Assembly: GCA_030602885.1 (NCBI GenBank)
Contig: JAUVYV010000002.1
Location: forward strand, 1 to 64,000
Length of the DNA stretch: 64,000 bases
Direction of reading: 5' to 3'
Source of the DNA: Phycisphaerales bacterium
GTDB lineage: Bacteria > Planctomycetota > Phycisphaerae > Sedimentisphaerales > Anaerobacaceae
Positions 43,604 through 52,797 of this stretch are shown here, in pieces. Under the pieces are notes generated by a model, which searched no databases, was not told where the DNA came from, and saw nothing but the letters and a program-made list of their open reading frames with translations. The translations under genes were made by a program, and so were the position numbers. Position 1 is the first letter of the stretch. Each line of letters begins with the position of its first letter.

Positions 43604-44397
43604 CGGAAGGAAGTCTGCATTTGAATGGCGCCAGGGTCAAGCGAGGCGGGCGGTTTATTCTTGATATTGACCAGCTTGAGATTCCGGCGGGGACATTTGT
43701 CGGTATCGTTGGTACCAACGGAGCCGGCAAGACAACACTGCTGAAAGTCTGTTGTGGTCTGGTCCGCCCAACGGCAGGATCTGTTATGCTCGGAGATGCC
43801 CATCTGCATACAATCAGCTCATGGCGGCGGACGCACCTTCGTCGGTATATCGGGTACATACCTCAACAGGCGGAATACAATGCAGAGCTGCCGTTTACTG
43901 TTCGCGAAGTTGTTGCGATGGGACGTGCAAGTATCCGGGGAATGCTTCGACGGCTGAACCGCCACGACTATAAGCTTGTCGATGAGTGGATAGAGAGGCT
44001 TGGTCTGGGCGAGCAGGTTGTGCAAACCTTTGCATCCCTTTCCGGAGGTGAGCAGCAAAAGGTGATAATTGCACGGGCGATGGTCCAGCAGCCCACAATA
44101 CTGATGCTCGATGAACCCGGCTCGAGTCTGGACTTCAACTGGAAATTCGAACTGTCACGAATCGTCGAAACCCTTTTTCAAGAGACCCACACCACTGTTG
44201 TTATGGTTTCTCACGAGACGAATCTGCTGCCGCCTGTGTGTCAACGTGTCGTTCTGCTGCACAGAGGCAGAGTTCTGGCGGACGGAGATGCTGATGAGGT
44301 CTTGAACTCTGAGATGCTGGCTCAGGCCTACGAATGCAAAGTGCGAATGGTTGAGATAGCAGGTCGGCGATACACGGTTGTCGAAGAGGGGCAGTGA
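43597..44397 (+). CDS. Metal ABC transporter ATP-binding protein (ZnuC-like)
   Basis: A 266-residue ABC ATPase starting at GTG inside the end of the binding-protein gene. Walker A GTNGAGKTT, signature LSGGEQQKV, Walker B TILMLDEPGS and the switch His (VMVSHET) are present. Size and gene order (binding protein, ATPase, permease) match zinc/manganese importers. Confidence 0.9.
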   Translation: MVTEGSLHLNGARVKRGGRFILDIDQLEIPAGTFVGIVGTNGAGKTTLLKVCCGLVRPTAGSVMLGDAHLHTISSWRRTHLRRYIGYIPQQAEYNAELPFTVREVVAMGRASIRGMLRRLNRHDYKLVDEWIERLGLGEQVVQTFASLSGGEQQKVIIARAMVQQPTILMLDEPGSSLDFNWKFELSRIVETLFQETHTTVVMVSHETNLLPPVCQRVVLLHRGRVLADGDADEVLNSEMLAQAYECKVRMVEIAGRRYTVVEEGQ

Positions 44398-44400
44398 TTT

Positions 44401-45201
44401 ATGGACCCGTTTTTTTATCTGGTTATAATTGCAGGCGCCATTGCGGGGGCGAGCACCGGTCTGCTCGGCGTATATATGGTGGGAATGCGGATGCCGCTGA
44501 TTGGACCGTGTATCTCACACGCCGCTATGGCCGGTGCCGTCTTCGGGACTCTCATCGGACTCAATCCGACAACCGGCGCCGTTATTGCCTCTGTCGTGAC
44601 GGCGGCGTGCCTGACGCCCATCAAGCCTGGAAGGCTCCGACTGGACACAAATGTGGGCCTGGCGATCCTCTTCTTTCTTCTACTCGGCCTGACGTTTCTC
44701 GGGATGGGACTGATGCCCGGTAGTCGTTCCGAAGTACTTGGCCTGTTGTGGGGCAGTATTCTCTTTGTTCGGACCGAGACCGTCTTCACTATTGCCGGGC
44801 TGTCACTTCTTCTGCTTGGGTTTGTTGCGGCCTTCAACAAGGAATTGAAGGCGATTCTGTTCAGTCGGTCGCTGGCGGCCATGACGGGTCTGCATGAAAG
44901 TTTCTTGTATTGTGTTTTCCTGGGTTTGTCCGGTGCGATACTCGCTGTGAATCTGAAATTAGTAGGGGGGCTGATGATTTTCAGTTTGATCACCAACCCC
45001 GCAGCGGCTGCTTATCAGGTTTGTACGGGCTATCGTGCCGTAGTGGCGTTTTCGGTGCTTTTTGGTGTTCTCAGTGCCGTTGGCGGGTTTGTTGTTTCGT
45101 TCTACCTGAACTTGCCAACCGGGGCGTGCATTGTTATTGTCAGCACGCTGATTTTCGCATTTGCCGCTGCGTATCGTGCTTTTTCAAATTATCGGGGATG
45201 A
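44401..45201 (+). CDS. Metal ABC transporter permease (ZnuB-like)
   Basis: A 266-residue polytopic membrane protein of the ABC-3 type, starting 4 bp after the ATPase gene. About eight hydrophobic segments and the family pattern GAIAGASTGLLGVYMVGMRM near the N-terminus and AVNLKLVGGLMIFSLITNPAAAAY towards the C-terminal half, which interacts with the ATPase, are visible. It completes a ZnuABC/TroABC-type importer. Its stop overlaps the cupin start (ATGA). Confidence 0.9.
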   Translation: MDPFFYLVIIAGAIAGASTGLLGVYMVGMRMPLIGPCISHAAMAGAVFGTLIGLNPTTGAVIASVVTAACLTPIKPGRLRLDTNVGLAILFFLLLGLTFLGMGLMPGSRSEVLGLLWGSILFVRTETVFTIAGLSLLLLGFVAAFNKELKAILFSRSLAAMTGLHESFLYCVFLGLSGAILAVNLKLVGGLMIFSLITNPAAAAYQVCTGYRAVVAFSVLFGVLSAVGGFVVSFYLNLPTGACIVIVSTLIFAFAAAYRAFSNYRG

Positions 45202-45563
45202 CGGGTATGGGACAGAACGTCGAGGTTATTGAACTAAGGGACAACGGGGAATACCAGGAGCTACTCAGCGGCAGGCCACAGACGTGCGGTATGCGTTCCG
45301 GGCGGGTCTATCTTCAACCCGGTCAGGACTGCGGGCGGCACAGCACCGAAGCACACGAGGAGATGCTGACATTTCTTGCCGGTTCGGGAGTAGGCTTGGT
45401 CGGCGATGAGCAGGGTAAATATGAGGTTAGCGCCGGGAAGATTGTCTATATTCCTCCGCACACTACTCACAACATCAAAAACACAGGAACCAAGCCGCTT
45501 GTGTATATCTACTGCGTTGTGCCGATAGGCGGCGATATCGACCAGGGGGGACATACGCACTGA
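45198..45563 (+). CDS. Cupin-domain protein
   Basis: A 121-residue single cupin. The metal-binding motif 1 is GRHSTEAHEEMLTFLAG (H-x5-H-E-E type) and motif 2 is AGKIVYIPPHTTHNIKN. The start chosen overlaps the permease stop by ATGA; ATG 45207 would also work. It ends in a His-rich tail (GGHTH). Being translationally coupled to a metal importer, it is a plausible metal-buffering or metal-using accessory protein; this is inference. Confidence 0.8.
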   Translation: MTGMGQNVEVIELRDNGEYQELLSGRPQTCGMRSGRVYLQPGQDCGRHSTEAHEEMLTFLAGSGVGLVGDEQGKYEVSAGKIVYIPPHTTHNIKNTGTKPLVYIYCVVPIGGDIDQGGHTH

Positions 45564-45644
45564 GTGGGCGGGCCTTTGTCTCCGCGGTGGCTTGTGTATG
45601 CACGAGCTTTTAGCATTTATTAACCTATATTTAAGGGGTATGAA

Positions 45645-46865
45645 ATGAAGATGAGAGTAACGGCCGCTGTTGTGTTTTGTTGTGTGATTGTCCCTGTTGC
45701 TCTGGCTGATACGCCGGAAGAGCTTTCGGAGCAGGGGATTGAGGTAGGCCTGAGCGCGACGCAGATTTATCAGCAGAACGTCCGCGGCGGCATGAGCACG
45801 CACCGCAGAGCGGGCAGGTATTCAGGCAGCTATGATGTGGAATTGCAGGTCGATTTCGAGAAACTGCTGGGCATTGAAGGCGGCCGACTGTACATGCTCA
45901 CCGAGGGCAAGTGGTCCGAGTCGCAGGGTATCGACGGGCCATCGGTCGGCAGTGTATTCGGCGTCAACGGCGACGGGGCAGCCAGACGCTCAATCGATGT
46001 CACTGAATTGTGGTACGAGCAGATATTTCCCGGCAGGACGTTGACGGTAAGATTCGGCAAGATGGACCTTACCGGCGGATTCGAACATCACAACTGCCCG
46101 GTCTCATTCGACTGCAGCACATACGCCGGCGACGAGAATACTCAATTCCTCAATGGCGCTTTAATCAACAACCCGACGATACCATTCCCTGATTACGGCT
46201 TAGGCATAGCCGTCCACTACTCGCCCGACGATTTCTGGTATGTCTCAGCGGCGGTTGCCGACGCCCAGGCCGACGTTCGCGAGACCGGCTTTAGAACGAC
46301 CTTCACCGGTGAGGATTACTTCTTCTATGTGGTCGAAACCGGTGTTACTCCCGTGCTCGGTTCGGAAAATGGAGCCCTGCCCGGCGCCTATCGCGTCGGT
46401 CTTTGGTATGACCCTCAGCCAAAGGCGAATACCGATTATGACAGCGCCGGCAAAAGTTATCGTGACGATACCGGCTTCTATCTTACCTGCGACCAGATGC
46501 TCGCAAAGGAAAACGCCGACGCCGAAGATACTCAGGGCCTCGGTGTGTTCTTCCGCTATGGTTATGCCAACAGCGAAAAGAACGATGTCACCGGTTTTTT
46601 CAGTACCGGCTTTCAATACAAGGGCCTTGTCGATGGCCGTGACGACGACGTACTCGGTTTCGGCTTTGCGCACGGGGCGTTCAGCGACAAGGCCTCAACC
46701 ACTTATACCGATGACTATGAAGCCGCCTTCGAGCTTTATTACAGCGCCGAGATAGCACCGTGGTTTGTTGTCAGCCCGAGTATCCAGTACGTCCAGAACC
46801 CAAGCGGCGACGATTCCATTGACGACGCGGTTGTGCTCGGAGCCCGAGTGCTGATGACCTTCTGA
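45645..46865 (+). CDS. OprB-type outer-membrane porin
   Basis: A 406-residue protein with signal peptide (about 1-22) and a body of alternating beta strands ending ARVLMTF, a typical C-terminal outer-membrane barrel signature. The segment LTVRFGKMDLTGGFEHHNC, with SFDCSTYAGDENTQFLNGAL, resembles carbohydrate-selective OprB porins. Here it sits between the Znu-type and Cbi-type transporters, so it may be the outer-membrane gate for metal complexes; sugar uptake cannot be excluded. Preceded by AAGGGG. Confidence 0.8.
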   Translation: MKMRVTAAVVFCCVIVPVALADTPEELSEQGIEVGLSATQIYQQNVRGGMSTHRRAGRYSGSYDVELQVDFEKLLGIEGGRLYMLTEGKWSESQGIDGPSVGSVFGVNGDGAARRSIDVTELWYEQIFPGRTLTVRFGKMDLTGGFEHHNCPVSFDCSTYAGDENTQFLNGALINNPTIPFPDYGLGIAVHYSPDDFWYVSAAVADAQADVRETGFRTTFTGEDYFFYVVETGVTPVLGSENGALPGAYRVGLWYDPQPKANTDYDSAGKSYRDDTGFYLTCDQMLAKENADAEDTQGLGVFFRYGYANSEKNDVTGFFSTGFQYKGLVDGRDDDVLGFGFAHGAFSDKASTTYTDDYEAAFELYYSAEIAPWFVVSPSIQYVQNPSGDDSIDDAVVLGARVLMTF

Positions 46866-46944
46866 TTGTCGCTATTGGGCGATATCAAGGGAACAAGAAC
46901 GTAACGAGTAATTAGTATCAAGAAGCTGTTAGGAGAAACGTGTT

Positions 46945-47976
46945 ATGCATATGGCTAATGAGTTGCTGTCGATTCCGGTAGCAGCCGGCACACTTGCGAT
47001 AGCGGCAGGGGGGCTGGGGTTTATCTGCCGCAAGGTCAGAGAGGTTCTGACCGGCGACAAGCTGCCTTTGATGGGTATTCTGGGCGCGTTTGTATTTGCT
47101 GGCCAGATGGTGAATTTCCAGTTACCCGCGATGCCCGGTACGAGCGGGCACATGGTCGGAGCGGTGCTGCTGGCGATTATATTAGGCCCGCACTTAGGCG
47201 CGATTGTAATATCATCGGTGGTGATTATTCAGTGTCTCATTTTTCAGGATGGCGGCCTTCTTGCACTCGGCTGTAACGTCATCAATATGGCCCTTGTCCC
47301 CAGCTACGTCGGATACTTTCTCTACAGGACGGTGACGGCTGGGCGTTTCAGCCCTGTTCGCGCTTATGTCGGAGCAATGCTGGCCAGTATAATCGCAATT
47401 GAGGCTGGCGCCGTTCTCGTACCAGTCCAGGCGGCGCTGTCGGGTGTTTTAGCTGTTCCGTTTTCGACCTTTCTCATTACGATGCTCGGCGTGCACGCTC
47501 TTGTCGGCCTTATGGAGGGTCTGATTACCGTTGCCGTCCTTGCATACCTGCAGCAGGTCAGGCCGGATGTTGTTACCGATACCCTGCCCGGAAGGGTGCG
47601 CTTGAGCAGAAAGAGTGTCTTGGTAACGCTGCTGATATTCACGGTTGTCATCGGTGCCGGACTGTCGCTGCTCGCCTCGGGCATGCCGGATGGTCTCGAG
47701 TGGAGCTATGCCGAAAGGCCGGATGAGCCCGATTTCCCACCGGCCGTCTCTAACGAAGATTCCGCCATCGCCGCCGTGGATGAGTTTCAGGAAAAGTATT
47801 CGCCTATGCCCGATTACTCGCGTCGCAGCTCGAAGCTTGGTGAGCCGGCAGGTGAAGGGATGGAGGCGCACGTTGGCTGGACGAGCTTCGCAGGTGTTGT
47901 CGGCTCGGCCGTAACAATGGTTGTCATCTGGCTCGTGGCCTGGTTGCTTAGAAAAAAACAGGCACGGACGGCGTGA
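46945..47976 (+). CDS. cbiM: ECF transporter S component CbiM with PDGLE domain
   Basis: A 343-residue membrane protein. The N-terminal MHMANELLS gives the metal-binding His2, and a second conserved His is in PGTSGHMVGAVLLAI. Six or so membrane segments follow, then the PDGLE motif (SGMPDGLEWSYAE) of the CbiN-like domain fused at the C-terminus with a final membrane helix. This CbiM-CbiN fusion layout is typical of cobalt or nickel ECF importers. No vitamin B12 riboswitch was seen upstream, so cobalt rather than nickel is not established. AGGAG precedes the ATG. Confidence 0.9.
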   Translation: MHMANELLSIPVAAGTLAIAAGGLGFICRKVREVLTGDKLPLMGILGAFVFAGQMVNFQLPAMPGTSGHMVGAVLLAIILGPHLGAIVISSVVIIQCLIFQDGGLLALGCNVINMALVPSYVGYFLYRTVTAGRFSPVRAYVGAMLASIIAIEAGAVLVPVQAALSGVLAVPFSTFLITMLGVHALVGLMEGLITVAVLAYLQQVRPDVVTDTLPGRVRLSRKSVLVTLLIFTVVIGAGLSLLASGMPDGLEWSYAERPDEPDFPPAVSNEDSAIAAVDEFQEKYSPMPDYSRRSSKLGEPAGEGMEAHVGWTSFAGVVGSAVTMVVIWLVAWLLRKKQARTA

Positions 47977-48069
47977 TTTGCTATAATCATATCCCGGCGT
48001 CGTTCGATACCCGCAGGAGCATATTCGCCTTTGCGGGTATCGGTTTGTTCAGTTGACCGGAACCGGCTG

Positions 48070-48846
48070 ATGCACCACGCATACATAGACAAATTTGCTT
48101 ACCAGGATTCACCTGTCCATCGGCTTGACAGCAGGGTCAAATTTCTGGTTGTGCTGGTCTTCACAGCCGTCGTAATCTCTCTGCCACGAACATCGGTCAG
48201 TATTCTCTTTTGTTTCGCGGTGGGGCCGTTTGCGATTCTTGTCCTGGGCAAGGTGCCGCTGCGATTTGCCTTCAAGCACATCCTGCTCGTCAGCCCGTTC
48301 ATTCTCGTCCTGGCGCTGACGTTCCCTTTCTATGACAGGACGCCTGTCACCGTCGCCTTTGGGCCGCTGGTTTGGGATACGACGCTCGGGTGGATGCGAT
48401 GCTTTACAATTCTTGGAAAGTTCGTTGTTACGGTGCTGGCTTTGATAGCGCTGGTTTCGACAACACGTTTCAGCGACCTGCTGGCCGGCCTGCAGCGGCT
48501 TGGCGTGCCGAGTTTGCTCGTTATCCAGCTTGGTTTTTTATACCGGTACATATTTGTGCTCATCGACAGTGCCCATCACATACTACGGGCAAGGGCAGCC
48601 CGCGCAATCGGAAAACCCGGCTTTAATACCGAATTGAAAGTCGCAGGTGGTATGCTCGGCTCGCTGTTCGTTCGCAGTCTCGACACCGCCGAGCATATAA
48701 ACGTGGCGATGCACGCACGCGGCTTCGACGGCAACTGGCGAACAATCAACAAGCTCCAAATTCGCAGCGCAGACTACCTCTTTGCTCTTGTCGCCGCAGC
48801 TTTCATTTTTGGATTGTACTTTTTCGTAAGGCCTGTCTTGCAATAG
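48070..48846 (+). CDS. cbiQ: ECF transporter T component CbiQ
   Basis: 258 residues from ATG 48070 (a TTG 13 codons upstream is less likely). A CbiQ-type membrane coupling protein with about five hydrophobic segments and the two Ala-Arg-Gly-type coupling motifs: LRARAARAIGK and NVAMHARGFDG. It links the CbiM and CbiO subunits. It follows cbiM by 93 bp and precedes cbiO by 8 bp. Confidence 0.9.
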   Translation: MHHAYIDKFAYQDSPVHRLDSRVKFLVVLVFTAVVISLPRTSVSILFCFAVGPFAILVLGKVPLRFAFKHILLVSPFILVLALTFPFYDRTPVTVAFGPLVWDTTLGWMRCFTILGKFVVTVLALIALVSTTRFSDLLAGLQRLGVPSLLVIQLGFLYRYIFVLIDSAHHILRARAARAIGKPGFNTELKVAGGMLGSLFVRSLDTAEHINVAMHARGFDGNWRTINKLQIRSADYLFALVAAAFIFGLYFFVRPVLQ

Positions 48847-48854
48847 GGACCGTA

Positions 48855-49586
48855 ATGTCAAACGCCATTGAGATACAAAACTTCTCCTACAGGTATCCTG
48901 ACGGCACCAGTGCGCTTAGTGACATAAATCTTGCTGTCGAGCACGGCCTGCGAGTCGCGCTGATCGGCCCCAACGGTGCGGGCAAGTCAACGCTGCTGCT
49001 GGCGATGGCCGGCTTCATAAAAGGAGCCGGCAAGGTCTCGATTGACGGCCTTGAGGTCAACAGGAAGAATCTGAAGGAGGTTCGCAGGCGTATCGGCTGC
49101 TGTCTTGAGAATCCCGACGACCAGTTGTTTATGCCCACCCTGTTCGACGATATCGCATTTGGGCCGCTCAATCTGGGCCTTTCGCCCGAGCAGGTGAGAG
49201 GCTGCGTTGCCGAGGCGCTCGCCACCGTGGGACTTGCTGAAATGGCCGAAAAGGCCCCTCATCATCTTTCTGCAGGCCAAAAGCGGGGCGCCGCTGTAGC
49301 CACCATTCTCGCTATGTCACCGAAGATAATCACTCTCGATGAGCCCGACGGCTCGCTCGACCCCAGACACCGCAAAAATCTCGTCCGGTTGCTCGCCGGG
49401 CTGTCGCAGACGCTTGTAATCGCCACCTGCAATATGAATTTGGCAGCCGTTGTGGCCGACAGAGTCGTCCTGATGGATAGTGGTATGATTATAGCGGATG
49501 GGGACGTCCAAAAGATAATGTCCGACTCGAAGCTGATGGCCGAGCACGGCCTGGAAGTGCCGCAAAAGTTCAGTGACTCGAATTGA
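48855..49586 (+). CDS. cbiO: ECF transporter ATPase CbiO
   Basis: A 243-residue ABC ATPase. Walker A GPNGAGKST, Q-loop region ENPDDQLFMPTLFDDIAFGP (a CbiO hallmark), signature LSAGQKRG and Walker B KIITLDEPDGSLD are all seen. It completes a CbiMQO importer for Co(II) or Ni(II), the last gene of the metal block. Confidence 0.93.
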   Translation: MSNAIEIQNFSYRYPDGTSALSDINLAVEHGLRVALIGPNGAGKSTLLLAMAGFIKGAGKVSIDGLEVNRKNLKEVRRRIGCCLENPDDQLFMPTLFDDIAFGPLNLGLSPEQVRGCVAEALATVGLAEMAEKAPHHLSAGQKRGAAVATILAMSPKIITLDEPDGSLDPRHRKNLVRLLAGLSQTLVIATCNMNLAAVVADRVVLMDSGMIIADGDVQKIMSDSKLMAEHGLEVPQKFSDSN

Positions 49587-49596
49587 GGACCAAATT

Positions 49597-49701
49597 TCAT
49601 CGTCTTCGTCGGCGCACGATCACAAAGACAACAATCGCCGTAACGACGATGACGATCACCAACACTTCACCCTGACCGAACAGCATAGCAAGTGTTGTCA
49701 T
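49597..49701 (-). CDS. 34-residue membrane microprotein
   Basis: A small minus-strand gene: MTTLAMLFGQGEVL, then a hydrophobic helix of about 19 residues, then a RRRR end. ATG 49701 has AGG 5 nt upstream and lies 22 bp after the acylphosphatase stop, implying co-transcription. The start faintly resembles TatA-type N-terminal helices (GxGEVLVI), but no amphipathic part follows. Too short for standard gene finders. Confidence 0.5.
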   Translation of the reverse strand: MTTLAMLFGQGEVLVIVIVVTAIVVFVIVRRRRR

Positions 49702-49723
49702 TAACCTGGCCTTTTATGCATGG

Positions 49724-49999
49724 CTAAAACGTAATTTTGAAATCCGTATATTTCGGGTCTGCCGGGACATCGTTGATTGTCGTTTCCTTCACGTAATCCG
49801 CAAATGATTCCTCAATATCGCTTATGCAGTCATCGATATCCGCCGCTTGGCCCTGGGCGAGCATCTCGACCGCCCCATCCGGCATGTTACGCACGTACCC
49901 GGTCAACCGGTATCGACCGGCCACGCGCAGCGCCGTGAACCTAAAGCCGATTCCCTGGACGCGTCCCTTGAAAATTATGTGTTTCGCCGTCTCGGCCAT
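49724..49999 (-). CDS. acyP: Acylphosphatase
   Basis: A 91-residue acylphosphatase that hydrolyses acyl-phosphates. The oxyanion-type loop FKGRVQGIGFRFTAL with its catalytic Arg and GYVRNMPDGAVEMLAQGQ with the catalytic Asn are both present. Standalone cytoplasmic enzyme. The microprotein gene follows. Confidence 0.93.
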   Translation of the reverse strand: MAETAKHIIFKGRVQGIGFRFTALRVAGRYRLTGYVRNMPDGAVEMLAQGQAADIDDCISDIEESFADYVKETTINDVPADPKYTDFKITF

Positions 50000-50193
50000 A
50001 TCTCGTACTCTCAGGAAACAAACCGCCCGACAAAAACTTCATGTTAACCTGAACCGCTTTGCCCTGCAAGCCGGTAGTGGTAAAATAAATTACTGTTCAC
50101 CGGCGGCTTTAGGCCGAGTATAATCCGCTCGCTCCATAAGGACGCCGAAACGCTTGATTTTCGCGCTGAATTTGGACCCTCTAACAGGTCACT

Positions 50194-51480
50194 ATGGCGA
50201 AGAAAAGCAGAAAACAGATTGAACGAGACGAGCAGATATACCAGATAACGACCCTGGTGGCAGGGCAGTTCTCGCTCCAGGAGGTGCTCGACAAACTTGC
50301 GGAAGCCGCAGTAAGGATAACCGGTGTCAAGGCCTGCTCCATTCGCCTGCTTGACGAAGAGCATGGCGACCTGAAGATGCGAAGCACCTACGGCCTAAGC
50401 GAGGAATACCGAAACAAAGGGGCAGTCACCAGGGACGACCCTGTTGTCAGGCAGGCCTTTGCGGGCGAAGCGGTTGTCCTTGACGATATGCGCGTTGACG
50501 GCCGAGTCACTTACAAGGAGGCCACCGTGAAAGAAGGACTCGTCAGCCAGCTCACCGTCGCGATGAAGTTCAGGAACAGACCCATCGGCGTGCTTCGTCT
50601 CTACAGCCCCAGACCTAAGCGGTTTTACGAAGACGACATAAATCTCACGCGGGCGGTAGCGTCCCAGTGTGCTATTGCAATAACGAACGCCAAATTATAC
50701 GCCGAGGCAATTGAAGGTGCGCGTATTGCAGAGCAGATGCGCCTGGCAGGGGTCGTTCAACGGCGGATGATTCCCGAAAAAGCGCCGGTGGTGGAAGGCC
50801 TCGATATAGCGGCGACCTATATCCCCTGTTTCGATGTCGGTGGTGACTTTTATGACTTTATCAATCTAAGCGAGGGTCGCATCGGTATTGTCATCGCAGA
50901 CGTCATAGGCAAGGGTATTCCTGCCGCGATTATGACAAGCTCGTTCAAGGGCGCCCTGCGTGCTTACGTCGAGTGCGAATGTCGGCCTGGGGGTATTGTT
51001 GATATGGTTAAGAAGCTTAACGGGATGGCGTGCGAAGAATGTCGGCCCGGTGAGTTTATTACACTATTTTATGCCGTCATTGACGGTGCGAGCAGGCAGA
51101 TAACATATTGCAATTGTGGTCATGAGCCGACGATACTCATTCGCGGGGGCCGGACGTGCGACCTTGACAGCGGGGGGCTGGTGCTTGGAGTTGACAGAGC
51201 GGCGAAGTACGAAACGGACTCTTTTGAGCTGCACGATGGTGACAAGCTGTTGTTTTATACGGACGGCTTGATCGATGCGGCGAATTTTGACGGAGATGTG
51301 TGGGGCAGGGAGCGTCTTTTAGAGACGGTGGGGATGTGTGCGTGCGGTACGGCCGAGCAGATGATACGTGACATTCTGCGGTATCGACGGCGGTTCGTGG
51401 GGCTGGCGAGGCAGGTTGATGATACGAGTGTAGTTGCGTTGAAGGTGGGCGATTGCGGTTGTGGTGAGGGGCATGGCTGA
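50194..51480 (+). CDS. GAF-domain SpoIIE/RsbU-type serine phosphatase
   Basis: A 428-residue protein: a GAF sensor domain (about 15-165, RITGVKACSIRLLDEEHGDL and VAMKFRNRPIGVLRLYSP), a short helical linker (RLAGVVQRRMIP), then a PP2C-type SIGMA phosphatase (about 190-420) with metal ligands in FDVGGDFYDFINLSEGRIG, IADVIGKGIPAAIM and TDGLIDA. Such proteins dephosphorylate anti-sigma antagonists. No partner is adjacent. The cmk start overlaps its stop codon. Confidence 0.88.
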   Translation: MAKKSRKQIERDEQIYQITTLVAGQFSLQEVLDKLAEAAVRITGVKACSIRLLDEEHGDLKMRSTYGLSEEYRNKGAVTRDDPVVRQAFAGEAVVLDDMRVDGRVTYKEATVKEGLVSQLTVAMKFRNRPIGVLRLYSPRPKRFYEDDINLTRAVASQCAIAITNAKLYAEAIEGARIAEQMRLAGVVQRRMIPEKAPVVEGLDIAATYIPCFDVGGDFYDFINLSEGRIGIVIADVIGKGIPAAIMTSSFKGALRAYVECECRPGGIVDMVKKLNGMACEECRPGEFITLFYAVIDGASRQITYCNCGHEPTILIRGGRTCDLDSGGLVLGVDRAAKYETDSFELHDGDKLLFYTDGLIDAANFDGDVWGRERLLETVGMCACGTAEQMIRDILRYRRRFVGLARQVDDTSVVALKVGDCGCGEGHG

Positions 51481-52141
51481 TCTTGTAGTGACAATTGATG
51501 GTCCCGCCGCCGGTGGCAAAAGCACTGTCGCCCGACTGCTTACAGAGAAGCTCGACGCTGTATTTCTCGATACCGGCGCGATGTACAGGGCGGTCACCTT
51601 AGCGGCGACGCAGGCAAAAGTGAGCCTGAGTGACCAGGGCCGGTTGCTGGAGATACTGAAAGCCACGGAATTTGGCTTTAAGCCTGCCAGGGGTGCGATG
51701 GAGGTCTCCATCAACGGCCGAGATGTGACCGAACAGATTCGTGACGAAAAAGTCACAGCCAACGCCCGACACATCGCCTCGGCACCGAAAATACGCGAAG
51801 AGCTTGTCCGGATGCAGAGGGATTTCGCCGCCCGGCAGCAGGCAATTGTCACCGAGGGCAGGGACCAGGGCACCGTTGCCTTTCCCGATGCAGACGTTAA
51901 ATTCTATCTGACCGCCGACCTGGCCGAACGTGCAAAACGCAGACGGGCTGAGCTTGCTGCAAAAGGGGCCGAGCAGTCCCTCGAAAGTATCAAAGAAGCG
52001 ATTCGGCAAAGAGACCGCAGCGACGAAAACAGAACTGTCGGACCGCTCAAGCCCGCTGATGATGCTATTGTTGTCGATACGACCGACTTGAGCATAGAAG
52101 AGGTTGTAGCCAAACTCCTGAATTGTATAAGAGAAAGATGA
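51473..52141 (+). CDS. cmk: Cytidylate kinase
   Basis: 222 residues from ATG 51473, overlapping the upstream stop by 8 bp. P-loop DGPAAGGKSTVARLL, LDTGAMYRAVT, and TEGRDQGTVAFPDADVKFYLTA with the CMP-binding residues identify a CMP/dCMP kinase of normal length. Its stop overlaps the plsC start (ATGA), so the three genes 50194-52797 are translationally linked. Confidence 0.95.
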   Translation: MADLVVTIDGPAAGGKSTVARLLTEKLDAVFLDTGAMYRAVTLAATQAKVSLSDQGRLLEILKATEFGFKPARGAMEVSINGRDVTEQIRDEKVTANARHIASAPKIREELVRMQRDFAARQQAIVTEGRDQGTVAFPDADVKFYLTADLAERAKRRRAELAAKGAEQSLESIKEAIRQRDRSDENRTVGPLKPADDAIVVDTTDLSIEEVVAKLLNCIRER

Positions 52142-52797
52142 GTAAAGAAGTGCTTAGAGCTGTATGGTACCGGCTTGCTCGCTCGGCCTGCAGATTGTTC
52201 TGCAATCTGTTCTTTCGCTTTCGTGTTTACGGCCTGGAGAATGTTCCCGCCACCGGTGCCATCGTCCTTGCCGCCAACCACCAAAGCTATCTTGACCCGC
52301 TGTTCTGCGGCGTGACCATAACAAGGCAGCTCTGCTTCATGGCTCGTGACACTCTCTTTGCAAACAAATACACCGGCCGGCTGCTTCGCTCTGTGAACGC
52401 GATACCGATAAAGCGTGAACGTGCCGATATCTCCGCCATCAAGCTGATAATTGAAAAACTGAAACATGGCTGGGGTGTCTGCCTGTACCCGGAAGGTACG
52501 CGGACCGGCGACGGGCGGATTGCGCCTTTCAAGGCCGGCCTGGGTATTCTGTGCAGGCGGGGAAATGCAGCCGTTGTGCCCGTACTGATTGAAGGTGCAT
52601 TCGAATGCTGGCCGAGACATCAAAAGCTCTTTACCGTCGGCTCATCAATCACCGTCTGCTATGGCAAGGCGATTACAGCCGAGCAGGTAAGAGAAATGGA
52701 TGACGCTGAACTGGTCGCCGCCCTGACTCAAACACTGCGTGGCATGCAGACCGCCGTCCGCATGGAGCAGGGCAAGCAGCCTTACTCATACCTTTAG
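52138..52797 (+). CDS. plsC: 1-acyl-sn-glycerol-3-phosphate acyltransferase
   Basis: 219 residues from ATG 52138. The PlsC motifs NHQSYLDP (HxxxxD) and YPEGTRTGDGRIAPFKAG are present, as is an N-terminal hydrophobic stretch for membrane association. Makes phosphatidic acid for phospholipid synthesis. The cmk-plsC pairing is common in bacteria (often followed by rpsA); here no rpsA follows. Confidence 0.92.
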   Translation: MSKEVLRAVWYRLARSACRLFCNLFFRFRVYGLENVPATGAIVLAANHQSYLDPLFCGVTITRQLCFMARDTLFANKYTGRLLRSVNAIPIKRERADISAIKLIIEKLKHGWGVCLYPEGTRTGDGRIAPFKAGLGILCRRGNAAVVPVLIEGAFECWPRHQKLFTVGSSITVCYGKAITAEQVREMDDAELVAALTQTLRGMQTAVRMEQGKQPYSYL

